Of a DNA stretch of 47,714 nucleotides, positions 8,863 through 16,046 are shown piece after piece. How positions within the stretch are numbered: the first letter of the stretch is position 1; the number at the start of each line of letters is the position of its first letter. The DNA lies in contig NZ_QRDZ01000050.1 in NCBI RefSeq assembly GCF_003386235.1, positions 1 to 47,714 of the forward strand, given 5' to 3'. The position numbers were made by a program, and so were the translations under genes. The notes beneath the pieces are model-generated. The model searched no databases. It saw only the letters and a list, made by a program, of their open reading frames with translations, and was not told the DNA's origin. Source of the stretch: Cohnella phaseoli (GTDB lineage: Bacteria; Bacillota; Bacilli; Paenibacillales; Paenibacillaceae).

Positions 8863-9278
8863 ATGAACTCATCTTCCCTAGAATAAATGGAGTTTTAAAT
8901 AGCTTTACGTTTATATTTTTGATATCGGGCTTAATTGCAATTCTGAGAAAAAACATTAAGGTGCACAAAGGTTTCATTCTTGCTTCCTTTATCTCGACAT
9001 TATTATTTCTTGTTTCTTATTTAACATTTCACTACATGTCCTCAGACGTAGCGACATTTGGCGGTCAAGGTATTATCAAACCCATTTATTTTTTTATTTT
9101 AATTTCGCACAGCATCCTTGCCGCAATAATCGTACCGCTAGCCCTATTTACACTTGTGTGGGGATGGACGAATCAAATTCAAAAGCATCGGCGCATTGCT
9201 CGATGGACAATGCCTATTTGGCTATATGTCAGTTTTACTGGAGTAATCGTGTTTTTAATGATGGAACCCTATTACTGA
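8863..9278 (+). pseudogene. DUF420/CtaM-like membrane protein with a broken start
   Basis: From 8865 the frame encodes a DUF420-type protein with four membrane helices. Its conserved histidines are in IKVHKGFIL, ISHSILAA and IQKHRRIARW, and it ends PIWLYVSFTGVIVFLM. The best-known member, CtaM of Staphylococcus and Bacillus, is needed to mature heme-copper oxidases. No ATG exists in this frame: the first is TTG 8919, inside the first helix. ATG 8863 behind AGAAGGAG (8844-8851) is well placed but one base out of frame, and the expected N-terminal residues (IFPRINGVLNSF) begin straight after it. A single indel near 8865-8870 explains this. The neighbouring cyd operon fits a respiratory theme. 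Confidence 0.7.
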
Positions 9279-9303
9279 ACAAACATTCGCTTGCATGTTC
9301 AGT
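9274..9303 (+). other. Short hairpin over the stop of the DUF420-like gene
   Basis: ACTGAACA (9274-9281) and TGTTCAGT (9296-9303) pair perfectly around a 14-nt loop, and the stop codon TGA 9276-9278 lies within the left arm. There is no T run, so termination is uncertain. Confidence 0.4.
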
Positions 9304-9389
9304 TCTTGGGTAAATTAGCTCAATAAATTCTATAAATAAGATTATATATGGTATAATATGAAAGTATATTTTAAAAGTACTAAAGCGTT

Positions 9390-9764
9390 ATGAAATGGTG
9401 GACTAAACGAATGGAACGAACAATTCAATTAATGGAAACCCATTTAAATATCGATCTTGGAAATCCGCCCTTTTTAAATTTAGATAACGGGTTGCAAATT
9501 CCATACTCTTCGATTAGGGGGATAACCACAGGTAGACCCATACCAGATGCTTTCAAACTTTATGGTTTTTCTTTTGGAAGAACAAGAAATGGATTATTTA
9601 GATTCAATGGAGGTTATCATCTCTACTTTTTTAATAATGAGGTTGATACCCTTCATTTTGACTTGAATAATTTTCTTGTTGGTAAATTTAAAATATCAAA
9701 GTTAATCATTGATGTTAAGAACCCTGAAGAAATATGTAAAACGATCTCCGAAAGATTGACGTGA
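9390..9764 (+). CDS. Small protein resembling bacterial PH-domain proteins
   Basis: 124 residues, no signal or membrane segment. The pattern of short strands (LQIPYSSIRGITTGR, FRFNGGYHLYFFNN, FKISKLIIDVKNP) closing with an acidic-basic helix (PEEICKTISERLT) looks like the bacterial pleckstrin-homology-like fold. In that fold IPYSSI is the usual lead-in and a terminal amphipathic helix closes the barrel. This is a fold guess from pattern, not a motif match. A TATAAT box lies at 9352-9357 in AT-rich DNA; the ribosome binding site is poor. It is alone between intergenic hairpins, and base use is AT-rich like the other accessory genes. Confidence 0.6.
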   Translation: MKWWTKRMERTIQLMETHLNIDLGNPPFLNLDNGLQIPYSSIRGITTGRPIPDAFKLYGFSFGRTRNGLFRFNGGYHLYFFNNEVDTLHFDLNNFLVGKFKISKLIIDVKNPEEICKTISERLT

Positions 9765-10087
9765 TCGTTCAATACCGACAGCATGTCTGATGTCCCGGGC
9801 AAGCATCCGGTTTACACTGGCGCGCTGAGTTAATAAAAGCCAGTGTGTGATTATCTTAGAGAAGAGGCTGTTGTCACGCAGTATGTGACGAGAGCTTATT
9901 TTATTTTATCGGTTAACTCTAGGGGAAGATAGTCAGACATCAAAGCCCGTGTTAATCGTAAGCCAACCGCTATCGATGAACGTGATGAGAACTGGAAACC
10001 ACTTCCCGAGGAGTAACAATCTCATTTTGCCTAACGAGGAACAATAGCATGTTTTTTTTATTAGTCGAATTAGTGGAGGAAATGCAT
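9765..10087 (+). other. Gene-free stretch with a hairpin and a short coding remnant
   Basis: ACACTGGC (9814-9821) pairs with GCCAGTGT (9839-9846). A short frame ending at TAA 10014-10016 reads like a protein tail (DERDENWKPLPEE) but has no start, so it may be a decayed gene end. The dispersed motif CTAACGAGGAACAATAG follows at 10031-10047. Confidence 0.4.
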
Positions 10088-10460
10088 TTGAACTTAGAGA
10101 ATCAGGAAATGCTTTTCAGTATTTTCCACGATGGTAGTATAGAAGAAATTAGGGATTCGGTTAATGGGATTGAATTTACCGTCGACATAATGAATCTCGC
10201 CGAACGAATTAAGCCTCAATTTAGAGGTATTATACAGCATCTTCCTATGATGGTAAAAAGGACGTTAAATTCAGGCTAATGTTTGAGGAAAATCCTACAG
10301 AAGCTGAGGCAACTATTTTATTCAATCGCATATTGGACGTTATTGTTAAGTATTTGAATTGTTCACATGTCTGGGATTATTATAATGGATATTTTGATAT
10401 CATGGTGTTATTTATGAAGGTACAAAGCTAATTGGTGAAGATTTAAAAGTTCAGTCGTAA
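10088..10460 (+). pseudogene. Hypothetical protein broken by two frameshifts
   Basis: Three consecutive frames together read as one small acidic protein. Frame 1 starts at TTG 10088 (8 bases after GGAGG 10075-10079) and reads NLENQEMLFSIFHDGSIEEI to about IKPQF. Near 10220 the sense continues in another frame (RYYTASSYDGKKDVKFRLMF, then AEATILFNRILDVIVKYL, HVWDYYNGYFD). Near 10400 it moves to a third frame ending YEGTKLIGEDLKVQS at TAA 10458-10460. Each move is a single indel, and out-of-frame translations are not protein-like. I recognise no family; the small acidic character recalls orphan immunity-type proteins. Taken literally, the intact pieces would be a 76-codon ORF at 10049-10279 and a coupled 50-codon ORF at 10279-10431. 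Confidence 0.7.
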
Positions 10461-10506
10461 TGAGATTTTTTGATTTTTTCACTAATGGGGCCGATATTTC
10501 AATCAG

Positions 10507-10543
10507 AACAGGGAGTAGGCCCGCCTCGGCGCTGCTCCCTGTT
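10507..10543 (+). terminator. Hairpin, possible terminator
   Basis: AACAGGGAGTAG (10507-10518) pairs with CTGCTCCCTGTT (10532-10543) with one wobble. The T run is short. The dispersed motif AAAGTAACGGGCAGGTAAATT follows directly, as it does after the hairpin at 571-606. Confidence 0.55.
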
Positions 10544-10641
10544 TCCATTAAAGTAACGGGCAGGTAAATTCAGCTATACGTTTTATTCACAGACGTTCCA
10601 AATGGGGTGTGATACGCTATTATTAAGGTGGGTGACAAAGT

Positions 10642-11160
10642 ATGGAAATAAGACTAAGGCCTGTTGAACTGATTCACAAAGAAATTTTGTTCAACCTTTA
10701 CCAATTCTATCTATATGATTTTAGTCGAATTTCGGAAGAAGATTTGGGCTTTGATGGACGTTTCGAAATCAAGTTGGACCATTATTGGGAAGATCCACGG
10801 TGGAATCCCTTTTTTATCTATTATGAGGAGCGGATTATTGGTTTTTTAATAATACTTTTCGAAAATTATGATACAGTTCCTGATCCAACTCATGTTATTT
10901 ATGATTTTCTAATCCTTAGTAAATATCGAAGGAAAGGATTCGGAAAGTTGGCGGCATTTCAAGCGTTTAATTTATATCAAGCGAAATGGAAAGTTGTTCA
11001 GATTAAAACGAATGAACAAGCAATTCATTTCTGGAGAGATGTAGTGAATCAGTATACCGTTGGTCAATACACTGAAGTGTTTCGGGAGGATTTAAACAAA
11101 TACGTACAATCGTTCACTAATAAGACTGCCAGAACCAACTGTGCTAACGGGGAACGATAA
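10642..11160 (+). CDS. GNAT-family N-acetyltransferase
   Basis: Predicted cytoplasmic acetyltransferase that moves an acetyl group from acetyl-CoA to an unknown amine. The 172 residues show the GNAT core: strand-helix start (EIRLRPVELIHKEILFNLYQ), strands IIGFLIILF and IYDFLIL, then the acetyl-CoA loop YRRKGFGKLAAFQAF (Q/R-x-x-G-x-G/A type) near residue 95. GGTGGGTGA precedes the ATG. The last dozen residues (KTARTNCANGER) run into the dispersed motif CTAACGGGGAACGATAA at 11143-11159, so the native C-terminus may have been replaced by read-through into repeat DNA. The substrate cannot be inferred. Confidence 0.85.
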   Translation: MEIRLRPVELIHKEILFNLYQFYLYDFSRISEEDLGFDGRFEIKLDHYWEDPRWNPFFIYYEERIIGFLIILFENYDTVPDPTHVIYDFLILSKYRRKGFGKLAAFQAFNLYQAKWKVVQIKTNEQAIHFWRDVVNQYTVGQYTEVFREDLNKYVQSFTNKTARTNCANGER

Positions 11161-11172
11161 CCGAAAGATGCG

Positions 11173-11200
11173 GGGCTGCCGGCATGCTCGGCGGCCCTTT
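11173..11200 (+). terminator. GC-rich hairpin after the acetyltransferase gene
   Basis: GGGCTGCCG (11173-11181) and CGGCGGCCC (11189-11197), one wobble, 7-nt loop, then TTT. Likely terminator on the plus strand. Confidence 0.55.
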
Positions 11201-11219
11201 AAGCTGTCGGGCTGGAGAG

Positions 11220-11400
11220 TTCAATCCCTTCGCGAATCTTTCGAGTATAGATATCTTGCGTGCTTTACTTATCGGCTCATCTACAAGCCGCTTTCTCTGC
11301 TCGTCAAGTCGCTTCACAGAATGGAGAGAGGCGATCTCAATTTTCTGATCTCCCACAAATTCATAATGAATTCCGCGCTCCGTTATTGTATGTTCGAAGC
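11220..11400 (-). other. Possible gene remnant downstream of the AraC-type gene
   Basis: On the minus strand a protein-like frame passes through ERGIHYEFVGDQKIEIASLH, SVKRLDEQRKRLVDEPISKA and RKISILERFAKGLN. It has no convincing start (GTG 11356 lacks a ribosome binding site), overlaps the end of the AraC-type gene and then runs into repeat DNA. It is probably the end of a decayed gene; I cannot name the family. Confidence 0.3.
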
Positions 11401-13644
11401 GACGTCGATCCGCTTCTCCCGCCGGTACTCGCCCGGAGTGATGCCGGTCAGCCTGCGAAACATCCGTGTGAATGAATTCGCGTTCTGGTAACCCACATGA
11501 AGAGCAACCTCATGGATTTTGCAATCGGTCGATTCCAAAATTTCCTTCGCCTTCATGATCCGAATATCGTCGAGGAAATCACCGAACGTTTTGCCTGTTT
11601 TATTTTTGATGTATTTGCACATGTAGCCGGAGGACAGATTCAGCTTCTCCGCAACGGCGTCCGGTCCTATGTCGTCCCCATAATGCTGCTCCATATAAGT
11701 CAGCGCGAAATCGATAATCGAGTCTTTTTCCATTCTCTTATCGTTCATGAGAGTTGCCGCGTAACCGATCAAGCTTCTGAAGAAGTCGTCATACTGCTCC
11801 TCCGAAACAAATTCCTTAATCTGTTCGTAGGGCGACAGTTCTTCCTGCAAAGCTCCCGCGTTAATATTTTGCAGCACTAGCGCCAACAACGTTTTGGAAA
11901 CGATCTCTCTTGCAAGCTGCCGGTACTGCTCCGCCGTTCCGTTCGCGCGGAGCCTGTTCATCATCCGGCCGATCATCGTCATAATGTCCGCTTCGTTGGC
12001 TGCGGCCAGACGGACGGCAAACTCTTTGTCCTCAGACGGCGTCAGATGAAAGTCCTGATGGGGGCCAGCGAAGTTCGAGACGATTTGCGTCTCGCCGTTC
12101 AGCCGGCGGCGGCGGATCATTTCCCGCCCCTCGTCATAAGCGGCTGTAAAGCCGCTCGGACTGTACGGCGCCGGCTTGAAGGCGATCGTCACGTAATAAT
12201 ACTCGCTGTCCATGTCAAAAACCCGCTTCATCTTGTCGAGCACGCCGCGCAAGGTCCCCGAAGCGTCCGCCCCCGCAAAGACGATCGAGAAGATCAAATC
12301 TTTTTCCGACTGTACTGTCTCCGATTGTGGGAAAGCCAGCTGAATATTCAGTTGGATAAATTCGAGAATATGGGATTTCTTCTGCTCCTCGGTAATCAGT
12401 TCATGGAAGCGGCGTGTGAAATGAAGATGGAACATGACGAAAAAATAAGGCTTGGACGTATCGATCAAGCTTTGCACGTCGCGGCTCCCGATCGGAATGC
12501 TTTTGACTTTGTTCCAGTAGCCGTACTTTTTAAGTAGTGTGTTCTTGTTTTGCAAATCCTTATGAATGCTGCGGTTCGAGGCGATGATCGTACGCATATT
12601 GTCGACGATGGCGTTAAATTCGTTGATTTTGCTGCCTAGCTGAATGTTCGGATTCATTTTGTACATCGACTCTATGATTTTCTGGATCGGGCTTTTGATG
12701 CGAATGCTGAGCAGCACGGAAATAATGAGACTGAGCGCGAGCGATACCGCCAGCAGCAGGATGAGAATGGCGCTAAGCCGCGATTTTTTGGCCGCGATGT
12801 TCTGGTTCGGGACCACGTTGACGTACGTAAACCCGGTTTTCTCGCCCTGCGCGTAAAAGTAATAGTTATCATTCTTCATATAATAGTTGCCGGATGCCGC
12901 GAGCGACTGCGGAGTTACCGTCTGACCTTGAGCATTCGAGCTGTAATACAACGTCCCGCCGGCGTCGGCAATATAGAAAAGATCGGAAACCGACAAATGG
13001 TATTTCTCATAAAGGGCCTCGGCGTCGAGCAGGGCGGCGATATAGTAGTGCTTTTGCAGCTTGCTTTTGACGATGACGGGAAACAGCTTGCCGACAGGCT
13101 CGATTAAGCCGTGTAACGTTTGTCTTGTAAAATCCGCCGCAGGATAAATGCGCATATAAAAATCTTCATCGAACTGCTTTGCCCAGAATGCCGTATCGTA
13201 TTTGGCGCTGATGTACTGCTTGGCAAACATTTCGTCTTCTTTCATTAATCCGCTTTTGTCAACAAGAAACGAATGGCGGCCGTTATACAGAAACAGGTTG
13301 TCCAAACCGAGATTTTTATAATTCATGACCAGCGTTGTAAATTCGACGGCCAAGTCGTTCATCGCGAAGAAGTTCGTTTTATCCCGGCTGAGAGCGGTTA
13401 CATTTGTGTTATTGTAGAAGTTCGTAGCAACCTCTCCCATTAATTGAAAATGCTCTTCATATTTAGACACGGTGTTGCTCATATTCAATTTGTTGTAAAG
13501 GACGACTTCATCATGAATGCTGACGGTAAAAAATTTGAAGGACAGCACATTGAAAATAAAGGAAATAACAATGATGACGATAAATCCGAGAAGGAGTTTC
13601 GCAAATAACGAATTTCGTTTCACCCGCAGGCTGTTGATCACCAC
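11383..13644 (-). CDS. Membrane-anchored AraC-family transcriptional regulator
   Basis: A sensor-regulator that likely detects sugar outside the cell and switches the divergent locus. A basic N-terminus and first membrane helix (LLLGFIVIIVISFIFNVLSF) lead into an extracellular sensor region of about 250 residues resembling Cache-type sensors. A second helix follows near 295 (LSAILILLLAVSLALSLIIS). A central linker domain is followed by a C-terminal AraC double helix-turn-helix. Its first helices read DAVAEKLNLSSGYMCKYIKN and the second half ends VGYQNANSFTRMFRRLTGIT. GTG 13650 overlaps the ribosome binding site AGGGGG, so GTG 13644 or 13641 is preferred. It is divergent from the glycosidase gene, with regulatory DNA between. 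Confidence 0.9.
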   Translation of the reverse strand: MVINSLRVKRNSLFAKLLLGFIVIIVISFIFNVLSFKFFTVSIHDEVVLYNKLNMSNTVSKYEEHFQLMGEVATNFYNNTNVTALSRDKTNFFAMNDLAVEFTTLVMNYKNLGLDNLFLYNGRHSFLVDKSGLMKEDEMFAKQYISAKYDTAFWAKQFDEDFYMRIYPAADFTRQTLHGLIEPVGKLFPVIVKSKLQKHYYIAALLDAEALYEKYHLSVSDLFYIADAGGTLYYSSNAQGQTVTPQSLAASGNYYMKNDNYYFYAQGEKTGFTYVNVVPNQNIAAKKSRLSAILILLLAVSLALSLIISVLLSIRIKSPIQKIIESMYKMNPNIQLGSKINEFNAIVDNMRTIIASNRSIHKDLQNKNTLLKKYGYWNKVKSIPIGSRDVQSLIDTSKPYFFVMFHLHFTRRFHELITEEQKKSHILEFIQLNIQLAFPQSETVQSEKDLIFSIVFAGADASGTLRGVLDKMKRVFDMDSEYYYVTIAFKPAPYSPSGFTAAYDEGREMIRRRRLNGETQIVSNFAGPHQDFHLTPSEDKEFAVRLAAANEADIMTMIGRMMNRLRANGTAEQYRQLAREIVSKTLLALVLQNINAGALQEELSPYEQIKEFVSEEQYDDFFRSLIGYAATLMNDKRMEKDSIIDFALTYMEQHYGDDIGPDAVAEKLNLSSGYMCKYIKNKTGKTFGDFLDDIRIMKAKEILESTDCKIHEVALHVGYQNANSFTRMFRRLTGITPGEYRREKRIDVASNIQ

Positions 13645-13710
13645 TGGCACCCCCTGTATCCTATTTTCTCTGCTTTCATAATAGACGATATTGCCGCGCG
13701 CGGGGAACCT

Positions 13711-13840
13711 GCAATTTTGAATTAATTATTCAATCTCGGATATGCACGGGTTAAAAGGCGCAAAACGGAATAAGTCGGCGGAAACGGAAGCTTTTCAGCA
13801 GCGGGTTCAGCGGTTACGCTACTCTTGCAAGCGGTTTCGA
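13711..13840 (+). promoter_or_regulatory. Shared regulatory repeat upstream of glycosidase 1
   Basis: About 130 bp here match 20179-20309 at roughly three positions in four, in the same order. The shared elements are GCAATTT, an AT-rich GAATT/ATTC dyad, AACGGAATAAGT, CGGAAACGGAAGCTTTTCAG, GGTTACGCTAC and the cre-like GCAAGCGGTTTCG. Both copies sit upstream of plus-strand genes of the same locus, so this is probably the binding region of the local AraC regulator plus CcpA. Confidence 0.65.
13825..13840 (+). promoter_or_regulatory. cre-like (CcpA) site
   Basis: TTGCAAGCGGTTTCGA fits the cre consensus WTGNAANCGNWWNCAW at all but one defined position. It lies in the divergent region between the AraC-type gene and glycosidase 1, where carbon catabolite repression would be expected. 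Confidence 0.6.
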
Positions 13841-13953
13841 CCGGTCGGCTTGCCGAAAAATGACGACATTGCGGAAGGAGATGATCGCGGAATTTACGCG
13901 GGTTACGATCGAAAAGAAGCGAAAATCAACAAGAAATAACGGAGTGATTACGG

Positions 13954-16041
13954 ATGGAAAACCAGTTGTACCGCCAAACGATACGCCGCGGCCTGTTTGA
14001 CTTCCACGCGGGGGAAGCTGTTCCGGAGGTGCGGTTGAACGTTGCAGAGTATTTTGCGGCCGCAGCCGCGGCCGGCATGCAGACGATTACGTTCATGACT
14101 AAAGACGCGTTCGGCAACAGCTACTTCGACACGAAGATTGGTCATAAGAACGTGAAGCTGGATGGCGACCTGCTCGCCGAAGCTGTAGTCGAGGCCCGCA
14201 AGTATAACATCGCTATCATCGCCTATTATAATGTCGGGCTGAACAGCCATGTTGCCACGGACAACCCGGATTACCGGCAGCGGACCGCCGATCAAACGCC
14301 GATTAAGGAAGCGTTTGGCTTCTACGATCTGCTCTGCATGAACTCGCCTTACCGCGATTACGTGTATGGGCAGTTGCGCGAGATCGCCGAGAGCTACGAA
14401 GTGGCCGGATTTTTCTTCGACATCACGTATGTGTGGGACAACTGCTGCCACTGCGAATATTGCCGCATGGCGTACCGCAACCGCTTTGGCTATGAAGCCC
14501 CTACAGCGCCAGTTCCAGGCACAAAAGAAATGGCCCAATGGCAATCTTTTCAGCGCGATATTCGCTTCCGGTTTCTGCGTGATGCGGCGAACGGGCTGAA
14601 GGCGATCCGTCCGGATTTCCTGATCGGCTGGAATCATGCCGGCGATCCCCGGTTCGGCCAAGTGGAAGCGGACCGGTATGCGGACTATTTCACCTCGGAG
14701 TTCCATCCGCCGCACTACATGTACGGCAGCTTGCTCGCGCGCTGGAAACGGTCGTTCGGCAAGCCGTTCGAGCTGATGATGCCAAGCGAGATGGGGAGCT
14801 GGGGGGAATGGACCGTCGCGCCGCCGGAAACGCTGCGAACGACAGCCGCAATCGCCGTGGCAAACGGCGGTTCGATCAGCTTCGGCCATGTCGCCTATCC
14901 GTCCGGTGCTTTGAAGGGCAACGTGCCGCAGCCGGTTATGGAAGCGGTCAAACATGCCAATGACTGGGTGCAGTCGTTGGAGCCGTGGCTGCTGGAGGCG
15001 GTCAGCGAGCCGAACGTCGCCGTGTTGTTCAGCATCGGCAACAAGCGGATGCTGGAAGCGTCGGCGCTCCCGCGCAGTCTGGACGAAGCGACGCTGCAAG
15101 GCGTACACCGAATCTTGTCGGAAGGGCATATCCACTTTGATTTCCTTGACGAAGAGGGCCTCGCGGCGAATATCGACCGATACGAAATGGTAATCTTGCC
15201 GGATCAAGCGTATGTGAGCGAGGAACTGCAAACGATCATACGCGCCTATGTGCAAGGCGGCGGCAAGCTGCTGGCAAGCGGACGCACCTCTCTGTATCAA
15301 GCAAACGGAGAGTGCAGCGACAACTTTGGTCTGAGCGAGGTGTTCGGCGCCAATTTCCTTGACATGTGGCTGTATGAGGTTTCATATCTGTATCCGCTTG
15401 ATGCTGATCTTGCGGAGAACGTTCCGGCTATGCCGCTGCTGCTGAAAACCCCGGTGCTGCCTACGCTGAAGGTATTGCCCACAACCGCGACGACGCTGGC
15501 CGGACTGATGGAGCCGGCCGTCGAGACGAAGGTACACCGTCATGTGTACCACCAACACTCTCATCCGGCAGCCGCAACGCCTTATCCATCCGTTGTGGTG
15601 AACGCATTCGGCAAAGGAAGCTGCTTGTACATTCCGCTGCCGCTGGAGGCGGGATATTGGAGCAGCGGTTCGCCATGGCTGCGCAACGTATACCTGAACG
15701 GCCTGCGGGTATTGAATCCCGAACCGGGAATCGACGTACGTGCGCCGTTATCCGTTGAAGTGAGCATCATGCGGCAGCCGGGTCAATCGCGAGTGATCGT
15801 CCACCTGATCAACGTACGCGAAGAAACGGCGGCAGGCTCGAAGACGTTTATCGAGGACGTGCATCCGGTCGGAGAAGTGGAAATTTCGCTTCGCCTCGAT
15901 GCACGCAGCGTCCGGTTAATTCCGGAAGGAACCGAGCTTGCGGTCAGCCGGTCTTCCGGCCGCATCTCGTTCGTCGTACCGCCTTTCGGTTTGCATACGG
16001 CCGTTGCGATTGAGATAATCGAACAACGCTTGAGAGGATGA
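13954..16041 (+). CDS. GHL6-like glycoside hydrolase with C-terminal GATase-like domain
   Basis: Probable cytoplasmic glycosidase (695 residues, no signal peptide). The N-terminal half is a TIM barrel of the hypothetical glycosyl hydrolase 6 / alpha-fucosidase-like type: MQTITFMTKDAFG, IAIIAYYNVGLNSH, and VAGFFFDITYVWDNCCHCEY with clustered cysteines C164, C165, C167 and C170. The middle third (NVAVLFSIGNKRML, IDRYEMVILPDQAYVSEELQ, YVQGGGKLLASG) resembles the GATase-like trimerisation domain of GH42-type enzymes, and a beta domain ends the chain. GGAGTGAT precedes the ATG; the stop overlaps the next gene. A paralogue lies at 23927-25885. The substrate is unknown; fucosides or related alpha-glycosides are guesses. 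Confidence 0.82.
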   Translation: MENQLYRQTIRRGLFDFHAGEAVPEVRLNVAEYFAAAAAAGMQTITFMTKDAFGNSYFDTKIGHKNVKLDGDLLAEAVVEARKYNIAIIAYYNVGLNSHVATDNPDYRQRTADQTPIKEAFGFYDLLCMNSPYRDYVYGQLREIAESYEVAGFFFDITYVWDNCCHCEYCRMAYRNRFGYEAPTAPVPGTKEMAQWQSFQRDIRFRFLRDAANGLKAIRPDFLIGWNHAGDPRFGQVEADRYADYFTSEFHPPHYMYGSLLARWKRSFGKPFELMMPSEMGSWGEWTVAPPETLRTTAAIAVANGGSISFGHVAYPSGALKGNVPQPVMEAVKHANDWVQSLEPWLLEAVSEPNVAVLFSIGNKRMLEASALPRSLDEATLQGVHRILSEGHIHFDFLDEEGLAANIDRYEMVILPDQAYVSEELQTIIRAYVQGGGKLLASGRTSLYQANGECSDNFGLSEVFGANFLDMWLYEVSYLYPLDADLAENVPAMPLLLKTPVLPTLKVLPTTATTLAGLMEPAVETKVHRHVYHQHSHPAAATPYPSVVVNAFGKGSCLYIPLPLEAGYWSSGSPWLRNVYLNGLRVLNPEPGIDVRAPLSVEVSIMRQPGQSRVIVHLINVREETAAGSKTFIEDVHPVGEVEISLRLDARSVRLIPEGTELAVSRSSGRISFVVPPFGLHTAVAIEIIEQRLRG

Positions 16042-16046
16042 AGGAC

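Noticed and set aside
13742..13939. A 65-codon frame between the AraC-type gene and glycosidase 1
   Set aside because: It lies over the duplicated regulatory module and cre-like site, and is not conserved as a frame in the second copy at 20179-20309.
13948..15300. A 450-codon open frame on the minus strand opposite glycosidase 1
   Set aside because: Arg/His/Ala-rich translation, no ribosome binding site, and fully antisense to a gene with clear domain motifs; a product of high GC at third codon positions.
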